Shown here piece after piece: positions 33,469 through 45,400 of a stretch of DNA of 64,000 nucleotides. The first letter of the stretch is position 1; each line of letters opens with the position of its first letter. The notes under the pieces were generated by a model that saw only the letters and a program-made list of their open reading frames with translations, was not told the origin of the DNA and made no database searches. The stretch covers positions 186,001-250,000 of the forward strand of contig NZ_UAVD01000033.1 of the NCBI RefSeq assembly GCF_900460065.1, in the 5' to 3' direction. Source of the stretch: Streptomyces griseus (GTDB taxonomy: Bacteria > Actinomycetota > Actinomycetes > Streptomycetales > Streptomycetaceae). A program made the translations under genes and the position numbers.

Positions 33469-36400
33469 GCACGGCCGCACCGCAGCCGGCGGCGGACGAC
33501 GTCGCCATCATCGGACTCGCTCTGCGCTTCCCCGGCGCCGAGACACTGGAGGAACTCGCCGGACACCTTCTGGCGGGCCGCTCGCTCATCTCGGAGGTAC
33601 CGCCCGAACGCTGGTCGAGGGAGGAGTTCTTCGGCGATCCCCGGCGCGGGGCGCAGAAGACCAACAGCGTCTGGGGCGGTTTCGTCGAGCACGCGGACCG
33701 CTTCGACGCCGACTTCTTCGCCATATCGCCGCGCGAGGCCGAGAGCATGGACCCGCAGCAGCGGATGGCGCTCGAACTCGCCTGGCGGGCCGTGGAGAAC
33801 GCGGGGTACGCGGCGGGAGATCTGGCCGGTACCGCGACAGGCGTCTTCATGGGCGTCTGCCACGCGGACTACGCGGAGATGATGGAACGCGAAGGGGTGC
33901 GGACGGACGCCTACTTCCCCACCGGCACCGCCTACTCGATCATCGCGAACCGGATCTCCTACCAGTTCGACCTCCAGGGTCCGAGCATCACCAACGACAC
34001 CGCGTGCTCCAGCTCGCTGGTGGCGGTGTACGAAGCGGTCCGCGCACTGGGCCACGGCGAGTGCGGTCTCGCCCTGGCCGGCGGGGTCAACCTGATCTGG
34101 TCGCCCAAGCACTTCGTCGCCTTCAGCCAGGCGGGCATGCTGTCGCGGACCGGCCGCGCGAGCGCCTTCGACCAGGCCGCCGACGGCTACGTACGCGGCG
34201 AGGGCGGAGCGGTGCTCCTGCTCAAGCCCCTCGCACGGGCCGTCGCGGACGGGGACCCCGTCCACGCGGTCATCAAGGGGATCGCCACGAACCACGGCGG
34301 CCGGACCAACTCCCTGACCGTCACCAGTCCGACCGCGCAGGCGAACCTGATCGAAGGGCTCTACACCCGCGCCGGAATCCGCCCGGAGACCGTCAGCTAC
34401 ATCGAGGCGCACGGCCCGGGCACACCCGTCGGCGACCCGATCGAGGTCATGGCGCTCAAGACCGCCTTCCGGAACCTGCACGCCGCGCAGGGCACCGCCG
34501 CCCGGCCGGAGAGCTGCGGGATCGGATCGGTCAAGACCAACATCGGGCATCTGGAAGGGGCCGCCGGGGTCGCGGGGATCGCCAAGGTGATCGCCTCCCT
34601 GGCACACCGGTCACTGCCCGCCACCGTCAACTTCCGCCAGCAGAACCGGCTCATCAGCTTCGACGACAGCCCCTTCCACGTCGTCCGCGAGACCCGGCCC
34701 TGGGAGGCGCCGCCCGCGGGCCCGGACGGCAGCGTCCCGCCACGCCGGGCCGGGGTGAGCTCCTTCGGGTTCGGCGGCACGAACGCCCACGTCGTGCTGG
34801 AGGAGCACCTCGCCGACGAACCACGGCGGACGGACCCGCCCGGCCCGCATCTCGTGCCGCTCTCCGCGAGGACACCGGAGCGGCTGCGCCAGGTCGCCCG
34901 CACGCTGCTCACCCATCTGCGGGAGCAGCCCGCGCAGGCGCTCGCCGACATCGCGTACACGCTGCGGATCGGCCGCGACCCGATGCGGGAGCGGGTCGCG
35001 TTCATCGTCGCGGACCGTACCGAACTCGTCGGTCTGCTGGCGGCCTTCGCGGACGGCGAGCGGGCCGGGGGAGAGGTCCACCGGGGCGCGACGGTGCGTG
35101 CCGACGACGCGGACGCGGCCGGGCTGGGGACGGCCGCGGCGCTCTGGGCGGGCGGCGGGACGGCGGACTGGTCGGAGCGGCCCCGGGAGGCCGACCCCGC
35201 GGCGGCCCCGCGCCGCGTGCGCCTCCCCGGATATCCGTTCGCCCGCGAACGCCACTGGTTCAGGGTTCCGCCGAAGGACGGCGACGCGGGCATCCCGAGG
35301 GAGAGGGAGGCGGGGACGCCGGGGGAGGGGGAGGCGGGCAGAGCGACGGCGGACCGTTCGCCCGCGCCCACCGCGCCCACCGCGCCCACCGCGCCCACCG
35401 CGCAGACCGCCGGGACCGCGAACGCCGCGCGTACGGAGCCGGCCCGGACGGGCGCGGAGAGGGCGCTGACGGAGCAGCCGGGAGCCGCGTCCCGGTCCGC
35501 GGCGCCGCATCCCCTCCTCCACGCCGCCGTCCCCGGCTCCGGAGGACGGCGCTTCGCCTCGACCTTCACCGGCAAGGAGCCGTTCCTCGCCGCGCACCGG
35601 GTACGCGGCACTCCCGTTCTCCCGGCGGCGGCGCAGGTGGAGATGGTGCGTGCCGCGGTGGCCCGTGCGGCGGGGCGGGAGACCGGGGCGCCCCCGGCCG
35701 TCCGGCTCCGCACCATGGGATGGGCGCGCCCGCTGGTCGTGCGGGACGGGCCGGTGGAGGTCCGGGTGGGCCTCACCGCGCGTGACGGCGGCGCGCTCGC
35801 CTTCGAGATCTCCACCGGAACGGCCCCCGGCACCGTGCACAGCTCGGGGCTGGCCGAGACCGTCGGGGCCGGGGAACCGGCCCGGCTCGACCTCGCCGGG
35901 TTGCTGGCGGCGTGCCCCCGCGAGCGCGGGCAGGCACAGGTGTACGCGGAGTTCCGCGACCGGGGGCTCGACTACGGGCCCGCCATGCGCGGGCTGAGGG
36001 AACTGCGGCTGGGGCAGGGTCAGCTGGTCGCGCGCATCGTCGAACCCGGAGCGGACGGGGCCGGGGACGCCGGACACGTCCTGCCGCCGAGCGTGCTGGA
36101 CGCGGCCTTCCAGGCCTCCGTCGTCCTTCTGGCGGACACCTCGACGGCCACCGGTGGCGGCCGGTCCGCCCCCGCGCTGCCCTTCGCTTTCGAGGAGCTC
36201 ACGGTCCACGGTCCCTGCGCGCCCGAGACCTGGGCATGGGTGCGGCGGCGCGAGGGCCGCGGCCCGCTCGACATGTTCGACATCGATCTCTGCGACGGGA
36301 AGGGCACGATGAGCGTCAGTCTGCGCGGACTGGTCCAGCGGACGGAACCGGCCGGGGCGACCCCCGGAGCCGGCCCGGAGACGGGCGGCAACACCGTGAC

Positions 36401-39400
36401 CGCCGCCGTCTCCTGGGTGCCGGCCCCGCTCGGCGTACCCGATGACGGGGCCGGACCCGTACCCGTCGTACGGGGGTACCTCGGCGGACGCGCGGCCCGG
36501 CACACCGCCGCCGTGGCGGACCTCACCGGATTCACCGTCGCACGGCTCCCCGACGTCGATCCCGGCCGCGTCGCCGAGGGCGCGGGGGCCGCGCTGGACC
36601 TGGCCTTCCGGGACGTCGCCGACGCCGTGCGGTCGAAGCCCGCAGGTCCGCGGCGGTTCGTCGTGCTCGTGGACGACCGGCCGCCCCGGCACTATCACGC
36701 CCCCCTCACCGGGCTGTTCCGGACCGTCGTCCAGGAGAACCCGCGCGTCTCGGGCCGGGTCGTGCGCGTCGCGGACCTCGACGCCGCGCCGCCGGAGCGG
36801 ATCGCCGAGATCCTGCGGGCGGAGGCGGCGGACCGGTCGGCCGACTGCGATGTCCGGTACGGGGCGGACGGCACACGCCAGGCGTCCCGTCCCGGGGAAC
36901 TGCGCCTGGGCGACGGGGCCGAGGTCCCGCCGCTGAAGGAGGGCGGGGTCTACTGGATCACGGGCGGTCTCGGCGGGATCGGCCGGCACGTCGCCCGCTA
37001 CTTCGGCCGGTACCCCGGCGTCACCGTCGTCCTGAGCGGACGGTCGGAGCACGGAGCCGTGAGCGAGGCGGCCTTGCGGGAGCTGCGGGACGCCGGAGTC
37101 GACGCCCACCACGTCCCCGTGGACGTGGGCTCGCGCACCGACGTGGACCGGGCGGTCCGCGCCATCACCGGGGCCCACGGGGGCATCGACGGCATCGTCC
37201 ATGCGGCGGGCGTGCTCCGCGACGCGTACGTCTTCACCAAGGACGCCTCCGACCTGCGGGCGGTGCTGGCGCCGAAGGTCGACGGGGTCCTCCACCTCGA
37301 CGCCGCGTCGCGCGGCCTCACGCTCGACTTCTTCGTCACGTTCTCCTCGGTGGCGGGCGTGTTCGGCAACGCGGGCCAGTCGGACTACGCGGCGGCCAAC
37401 GCCTTCCTGGACGCCTTCGCCCACCACCGCCAGGCGCTGGTCGACATCGGCGAGCGGACCGGCCGGACCCGCTCGGTGAGCTGGCCGCTGTGGGCCGACG
37501 GCGGGATGTCCGTGGACGCGGTCACGCTGAGGACGATGCGACGGGACCGGGGCTGGGAGCCCCTTCCCACCGAGGACGGCCTGCGGCTCCTGGGCCGTGC
37601 CCTGGGCGACGCGCCCCCGCACGTCGTGGTCGCGCACGGCGCCGCCGCGACGCTCACGGCCGCACCGACGCCCCCGGCGGCGCCGACGGTGCCGGATCCG
37701 CCGGCCGCCGGATCCGCCGCCTCCGCTCCCGCCGCCTCCGCTCCGGCGGAAACGGCCGCCACCGTCGCCGACGAAGTTCTGAGGGAACGTGCGACGGCCC
37801 TGCTGCGCCGGGTCGTGGGCGAGGCGCTCCACCGCGATCCCGGGACGCTGGAGGAGACGGTCGACCTCATCGAGTACGGCATCGACTCGCTCGCCATCCT
37901 CGACACGACCGCGGCGCTCGAAGAACTCTTCGGCCCGCTGCCCAAGACGATCTTCTTCGAGTACACCGACATCGCGGGCGTCGCCGGATACTTCGTCGCG
38001 GAGCACGCCGGGGTGCTGCGGACCGTCCCCGACACCGCGAGCCCACACCGGACCACCGCCGGACGGACGGCCGACGCCTCTGCTCCGGCCGAGGCCACGG
38101 TCCCGGCCGAGGCCACGGCACCGGTCGGCGGCACGGTCCCGGTCGCGGCGAGCCTTCCCGCCACACCCGAACGTCCGGTGGCGGAAGCGGCCCCCGCGTC
38201 CGCCCGCAGCCGGAGCGAGGCCCCGGGCGCGCGCGACGACTACCACGACATCGCGATCATCGGCGTCTCCGGCAGCTACCCCGGCGCCGACACCCTGGAC
38301 GAACTCTGGGCGGTACTCGAAGAGGGCCGCCACGCGTTCCGCGAGGTGCCGCGCGACCGCTGGGACCACGACGCGATCTACAGCAGCGACCGAGGCGTCC
38401 TCGGCAAGAGCACCATCCGTACCGGAACGTTCCTCTCGGACATCGACACGTTCGACCCGCGCTACTTCCGCATCTCCCAGCGCGAGGCCGAGAACATGTC
38501 GCCCGAGGTCCGGCTGTTCCTGCGGGCCGGGGTCGAGGCACTGGAGGACGCGGGCTACTCGCGCGAGACGCTGCGCCGAAAGTACGACGGGGACGTCGGC
38601 GTGCTCGCCGGATCCATGAGCAACCACTACGGCCTCTACGGATTCGAGAACGGCCTCACCCGGGGGTCCGCCGCGAGCGGCAGCTACACAGGGACCCTGC
38701 CCAACATGCTGTCGTACTTCTACGGCTTCACCGGCCCCTCCCTCTTCGTGGACACCATGTGCTCGGGATCCTCCACCTGCGTCCACCAGGCCGTGCAGAT
38801 GCTCCGGGCGCGCGAGTGCGCGATGGCGGTCGCCGGCGGGGTGAACCTGCTCCTGCACCCGTACAACCTCATCAGCTCGTCCCAGGAGCACTTCACCACG
38901 GCCACCTCGGACGTGATCCGGAGCTTCGGTCTCGGGGCGGACGGGACGATCCTCGGCGAGGGGGTCGGCGCCCTGGTCCTCAAGCCGCTCGTCGAGGCCG
39001 AGCGCGACGGCGACCACGTGTACGCCGTCATCAAGGGGACGGCCCTCGCCAACGCCGGGGTGCGCAACGGGTTCACCGTCCCCAGCCCCCGGATGCAGGC
39101 GCGCGCGATCGAGAAGGCGATCGACGACGCGGGGGTCGACCCGCGGACCATCAGCTACGTGGAGGCGCACGGCTCGGGGACGTCCCTGGGCGACCCGATC
39201 GAGGTCAAGGCGCTGACCACCGCCTATCGGAAGCACACCCCGGACACCGGGTTCTGCGCGATCGGCTCGGTGAAGTCGAACATGGGCCATCTGCTGCACG
39301 CCGCCGGAATGATCGGCATCGCCAAGGTCCTCCTCCAGTTCCAGCGGGGACAGCTCGTCCCCTCGCTGCACAGCTCGGTGACCAACCCGGACATCGACTT

Positions 39401-42400
39401 CTCCCGCACCCCCTTCCGGGTGCAGCAGGAGCTCACCGCCTGGAAGCCGGCCGTCACCAGCGTCGACGGACGCGAGGTCACCCATCCGCGCCGGGCCGGG
39501 ATCACCTCGATCGGCGCGGGCGGGATGAACTCCCACATGATCCTGGAGGAGTACCCGCGCCACGACGGCGCAGCGCGCGGCAGCGCACCCGGCGGGCGCG
39601 AGGAACTCCTCGTCTTCTCCGCGATGAACGACGCCGCGCTGCTGGCCTACCTCGCCCGGTTCCGCGCCTTCCTCGCCAAGGCCGCGGCGCCGGACCTCGC
39701 CTCGGTCGCCCACACCCTCCGCGTCGGCAAGAACGAACTCCCGCACCGGTGGGCCTTCCTCGCGCGGACCGTGGACGAGGCGCTGGCCGCCGTCGACCGC
39801 CGGCTGGCCGGCGACCGCGACCTCGGCGCCGCGCTCGCGGGCGACGGCGCCCGCACCGCGGACCTGCGCGACCTGGCGACCGCCTGGGTGGGCGGGAGCA
39901 GCGCCGACTGGCAGCGGGCCGACGCGCAGGACGCTCCCGCGCCCCGCCGCGTCTCCCTGCCCGCGTACCCCTTCGAGCGCGTACGGTGCTGGGTCGCCCC
40001 TCAGGACGGCGCGCCGTCCGTGACCGCGCCGCTCGCCCTGCGCGAGAAGCTGCACCCGTTCCTCGGCCGGAACGCGTCGGACGTCACCGGCCTGCGGTAC
40101 GTCCTCGACGTGCATCTCGACGATCTCCTGGACTACGGCCGCACGCTGGGCGAGCGGCAGGACAGGACACGCGGCATCGTTCCCACCTTCGCCGTCGACC
40201 TGGCGATCGCCGCCGCGAAGGTCTCCGGCTTCTCCGACGGGTCCCTCGTGCGCGGGCTCCGCCTCCTCGGCCCGGTCGACTGGACGGCCGCGGCGCGCCT
40301 GGTGACGGTCCTGGACACGGCCGGAGGGGACTCGGCGGCGGGAGCCGTCCACACGGAGGACGCGTCGGGGCGACGCACCGCCGTGGCGGAGTTCGCCCTG
40401 CGGGCGGACGGGGGCGGCGGCACGCGGCCGACCGGACACCCCCACGCCGGACCCTTCGTCGGCCTGCTCCCCGGGGCGCTGGCACCGGACCTGGCCGAAC
40501 CGCTCTCCCCGGCCGTCTTCCTCGCGGAACTGGCCGGGGGCGGAGTCGGGTACGCCCCCGAACTCGCCGGTGTCGAGGAGGTGTTCCGCCTGCGCGACGG
40601 ACGCCTCGTGCTGCGGCTCGGCACCCCCGAGCTCCAGCACGACCGGGTGAAACCGCGTGTCACGCTCGCTCCGCAGGTCCTCCAGGCCGTCGCGCAGGGA
40701 CTGCGGTTCGAGGCGAAGCGCACGGGTGACCCCCGGTGGGCGCGGAGCGCACCGCACCGGATCGACGAGGTCCGGATCTTCGCCGACGGGGCGGACGGCC
40801 GGGTCCCGGTGGCGTACGCCGTCTTCGACGTGACCGCCTCCGGAGAGGGCATCGGGGGCTCGGTCGGACTGCTGGACCGGAACGGCGGCGTGGTCGGTGT
40901 CCTCGCCGGCCTCTGGTGCGGCGACGACGAAGGGCCGAGGGAGGATCCGGAGGTGACCGCACGGACCTCGGGCGCGACCACGGCAGCCGCTCGGGGCGGC
41001 AACGGGCAAGCGGACGACGGGACACCGGGGGAGACCGGGGAGGCCGGGCGACTGCTGGCCTTCGCGGTCGACGAACTGCGCGGCCTGGCGTCCGGCATCC
41101 TCAAGTTCGACCCCGGCGAACTCGACGCCCGCACCGGCTTCGACGCCTTCGGCTTCGACTCGATCTCGCTCGTCGCCCTGGCGTCGCAGGCGAGCGAGCG
41201 GCTCGGCGTCGAGCTGACCCCCGCGGTCTTCTTCGACCGCAGCACCCTCGCGTCGCTGGGGGAGCACCTCGTGGCCGAGCACGCGGCCACCCTGCGCACG
41301 GCCTACGAACAGTCCACCGGGACCCCGGCCCGTGCCGACGCCCCCGCCACGGCGGTCCGGACCTCCGGGACCTCTGCCGGGACCCCCCGGACGTCCGGGG
41401 CCCCGAGGCCGCCCGCCCCGGACACCGGGCACCGGACCCGCCGGGAGAGCGCCGGGGCCCCCGACGCCGCCCCACGCCCGGCGGACCCGGGCGGCGCCTT
41501 CCCGATCGCCGTCATCGGAGCGAGCGGCCGTTTCCCCGGCGCCCCCGACCTGGACGCGTACTGGGCCAATCTGGCGGCCGGGACCGACCAGGTGACGGCG
41601 TTCCCCGTCGACCGGTACGACGAGGAGTACGCGCGGATCGTGGAGGCGTCCGACTTCCCGCGCCACGCGGGCGTCCTCGACGGGGTGGACGCCTTCGACG
41701 CCGCCTTCTTCCGCATCCTGCCGCGCGAGGCCGAACTGATGGACCCCCAGCACCGGCTGGCGCTGCAGACCGTCTGGAACGCGGTGGAGAACAGCGGGTA
41801 CGCCCCCGCGGACCTGCCGGCCGGCACCGGGCTGTTCTTCGGCGTCTCGGGCACCGACTACGCGACGCTGCTCGCCGCCCACGGCACCCCGCCCGACGCC
41901 TTCACCTCCACGGGCAACGCCCACTCCATGCTCGCCAACCGCATCTCCTACGTCCTCGACATCCACGGTCCGAGCGAACCGGTCGACACGGCCTGCTCCA
42001 GCTCGCTCGTCGCCGTCCACCGGGCCGTCGAAGCACTCCGGTCCGGGGCCTGCGACGCCGCGATCGCGGGCGGGGTGAACCTGCTCCTCAGCGTCGACAC
42101 GTTCGTCAGCGCCGCACAGGCGGGCATGCTGAGCCCGGACGGGCGGTGCAAGACCTTCGCGAGCGACGCGAACGGCTACGTACGGGGCGAGGGCGTCGGC
42201 GCGGTCGTGCTGAAGCCGCTCGCCGCCGCCGAGCGGGACGGGGACGCGATCCTCGCCGTGATCGTCGGGAGCGCCGAGAACCACGGCGGCCGGGCGAACT
42301 CCCTCACCGCGCCGAACGGGGCCGCCCAGGCGGACCTCGTGGTGCGGGCGATGGACGGCATCGACCCCCGCACCATCGGCTATCTGGAGGCCCACGGCAC

Positions 42401-45400
42401 CGGCACGCCCCTGGGCGACCCCGTCGAGGTGCAGGCGCTGCGCAACGCGTTCCGGCGGCTGGGCAGCGACGGCGAGGGCACCTGCGCACTCGGCTCGGTG
42501 AAGCCCAACATCGGCCATCTGGAGGCCGCCGCCGGGATCGCGGGCCTGCTCAAGACGGTTCTCGCGATGGAGCACGGCACGCTGCCGCCCTCCCGGAACC
42601 TCGACGAGATCAACCCGTACATACAGCTCGACGGCAGCCCGTTCCGCATCGTCCGTGCGTGCGAGCCCTGGGAACGGGCGACCGACGAGCACGGTGCGCC
42701 CGTCCCCCGGCGCGCGGGGGTCAGCAGCTTCGGCTTCGGCGGCGCGAACTGCCACGTCGTCCTGGAGGAGTACCCGGGCAGGGACCAGGAGGCGGCCTCG
42801 GACCCGGACGCCCCCGGGGGCCGCCGGGTCGCCGTGCCCCTCTCGGCGCGCACGGAGCGGGAGCTGCGCGAGCGGGCGCGGGACCTGCTCGCACACCTGG
42901 AGGACGCCCGGCGCACCGACTCGCTCCGTTCGATCGCGTGGACCCTCCAGACCGGACGGGAGGCCATGGCCGAACGCGTCGGTTGGGCCGTCGCCTCCCG
43001 CGGCGAACTCGCCTCCCGGCTCCGCGAGTTCATCAGCGGCTCGGGCGACGGACCGGATCCGGTCCCCGGTCAGGACCGGGACGGCCTCACCGGGATGATG
43101 GCCCGCTGGTGCGCCGGTGGCGAGGCCGAGTGGCGCCGGCTGTACGGCCCCGACGGCTCCGGAACGCCGAGGCGCGCGCACCTCCCGGCCTATCCGTTCG
43201 CACGCGACCGGTACTGGATTCCCCGCAGCCCGGAGCCGTCCGCACCCACCCGGAGCCACGCCGCCGGCCCGGAGCGTGCCGTCGCCGTGCCCGCGCGGGA
43301 ACCCGCCCCCGTTCCGGCCCCCGCGACGACGCTGTCGGTGCCCCGGTGGACCCCGAGGCCCGCCGCCGGGGCCCCGGGTCCTGCCGACGGTTCCCCGTAC
43401 CGGCGTCACGCGGTCATCCTGTGCGGCACCCCCGCATCCCTGCGGGAGGGCGTCGGGCGTCTGCTGCCCGGGGTGCGCTGCCACGCCGTCACGACGGCCG
43501 GGCGGCGCCCGGAGACCCGCTTCACCGACCTGTCACGGCAGGTCTTCCAGCTTGTCCGCACGCTCGCGGGGGAGGCGCACGACGGGACCACGCTCGTGCA
43601 GGTGGTGACGTCGGGCGCGGAGGACGAGGAAGCCGGTCCGGCCCTCTCGGCGCTCCTGCGCACGACGGCTCTGGAGAACCCGCGGATCACCGGACAGGTC
43701 ATCCTCCTCGACGGGGCGAGCGACCCCGCCCGGATCGCGGACGCGGTCCTGGAGAACGCACGGCACGCCGACGACCCGCTCGTTCTCCACCGGGACGCCC
43801 AACGCCACGTCAGGACCTGGACCCCCCGCACGGCCGCCGGCGCGGGCACGCCCTGGCGTTCGGGAGGCACCTACCTCATCACCGGCGGCGCAGGCGGCAT
43901 CGGGGCCGTCGTCGCCCGCCGCATCGCACGGGACACCGAACGCGCCGAGCTCGTCCTCGTCGGCCGGTCCGCACCCGGCCCCCGTACGGACCGGCTCCTC
44001 GCCGAACTCCGGGAGGCGGGAGCAGCGGCCCGGTACGCCGTCGCGGACGTCTCCCGCTGGGAGGAGGTGCGCCATCTCCTCGCGGAGGTACGGGAGCGGA
44101 GCGGCGCCGTCCACGGCGTCATCCACGCCGCGGGCGTGATCCACGACGCGTACGTCAAGGAGAAGACCCCGGAGGAATGGGAGTGGGTCCTGGGGCCGAA
44201 GGTGGACGGCGCGGTCCACCTGGACCGGGCCACGGCGGACCTGCCGCTGGAATCCTTCCTCCTCTTCTCGTCCGGCGCCGCCGTCACGGGCAACCCCGGC
44301 CAGGCCGACTACGCCACGGCCAACGCCCACCTCGGCACGTTCGCCGCCCGCCGCAACGCACGCGTCGCCGCGGGCGGACGATCGGGCCGCACCGTCTCGA
44401 TCGCGTGGCCGCTCTGGAAGGACGGCGGGATGGCGGTCGACGACGCGACCCGCGCGTACCTCCGGCGACACCGCGGTCTCGTCCCCATGGAATCGGACGC
44501 CGGGCTCGACGCCCTCCTGGACGCCTGGCGCCTCGGCGAGGCCGGCGAGGACCAGATCTGGGTGCACCACGGGGACCCGGAGAGGGCCGACCCCGACCCG
44601 GTGGCGGCCTCCGCACCCCGGTCCGCGCCCGCCCCTGCCCCCGTGGCGGGGACCGCGCCCGCCCCGGCGTCCGTACCGGACGCGGTGAACGGCGTCGCCC
44701 CCGACCCGGACACGCTCAAGTCGGTGCTCGGGATCTTCGCCCGGGTCACAAAGCTGCCCCCGCACGCCATCGACCTCGACCGGCCCCTCGACGAACTGGC
44801 CCTCGACTCCGTCATGGTCGTCCAGCTCAACCGGGAGCTGCACACCGTGTTCGGGGAGACCTCGACGACCCTCTTCTACGAGGCGCCGACCCTGCGCGCC
44901 GTCGCGGACCACCTCACGGGCCCGCCGATCCGGACCGGCCGGGAGACCGCCACGGCCCCCGGCGTCCCCGAAGCCCCCCGGTCCGCAGTTCCCCGGCCCG
45001 CGCCCGCACCGTCCGGCGCGCCCGACCGGGACGACGCCATCGCGATCATCGGGATGAGCGGACGCTATCCGGGCGCGCGGAACCCCGACGAGTTCTGGCA
45101 GAACCTCACGGCCGGACGCGACCGCATCACCGAGATCCCCGGGGACCGGTGGCCGCTGGACGGCTTCTATGAGCCGGACCGCGCCACCGCCGTGGCCAAC
45201 GGGCTCAGCTACAGCAAGTGGGGTGCGTTCCTGGAGGACTTCGACGCGTTCGACCCGCACTTCTTCCGGATCGCACCGCGCGACGCGTACGCCATGGACC
45301 CGCAGGAGCGCCTCTTCCTCCAGGCCTCCTGGGAGGTGATCGAGGACGCGGGCTACACCCGCGAGGAGCTGGCCCGCCGCCATCAGCGCCGCGTCGGCGT

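Noticed and set aside
33465..34800. First KS of the glutarimide PKS as an inactive KS because HGTGT reads HGPGT
   Set aside because: Cys, both His residues and the surrounding motifs are intact; Pro for Thr is a mild change.
34611..43484. Long minus-strand open frame (about 2950 codons) opposite the glutarimide PKS
   Set aside because: Same compositional shadow. The plus strand encodes recognisable KS, DH, KR, B and ACP domains throughout.
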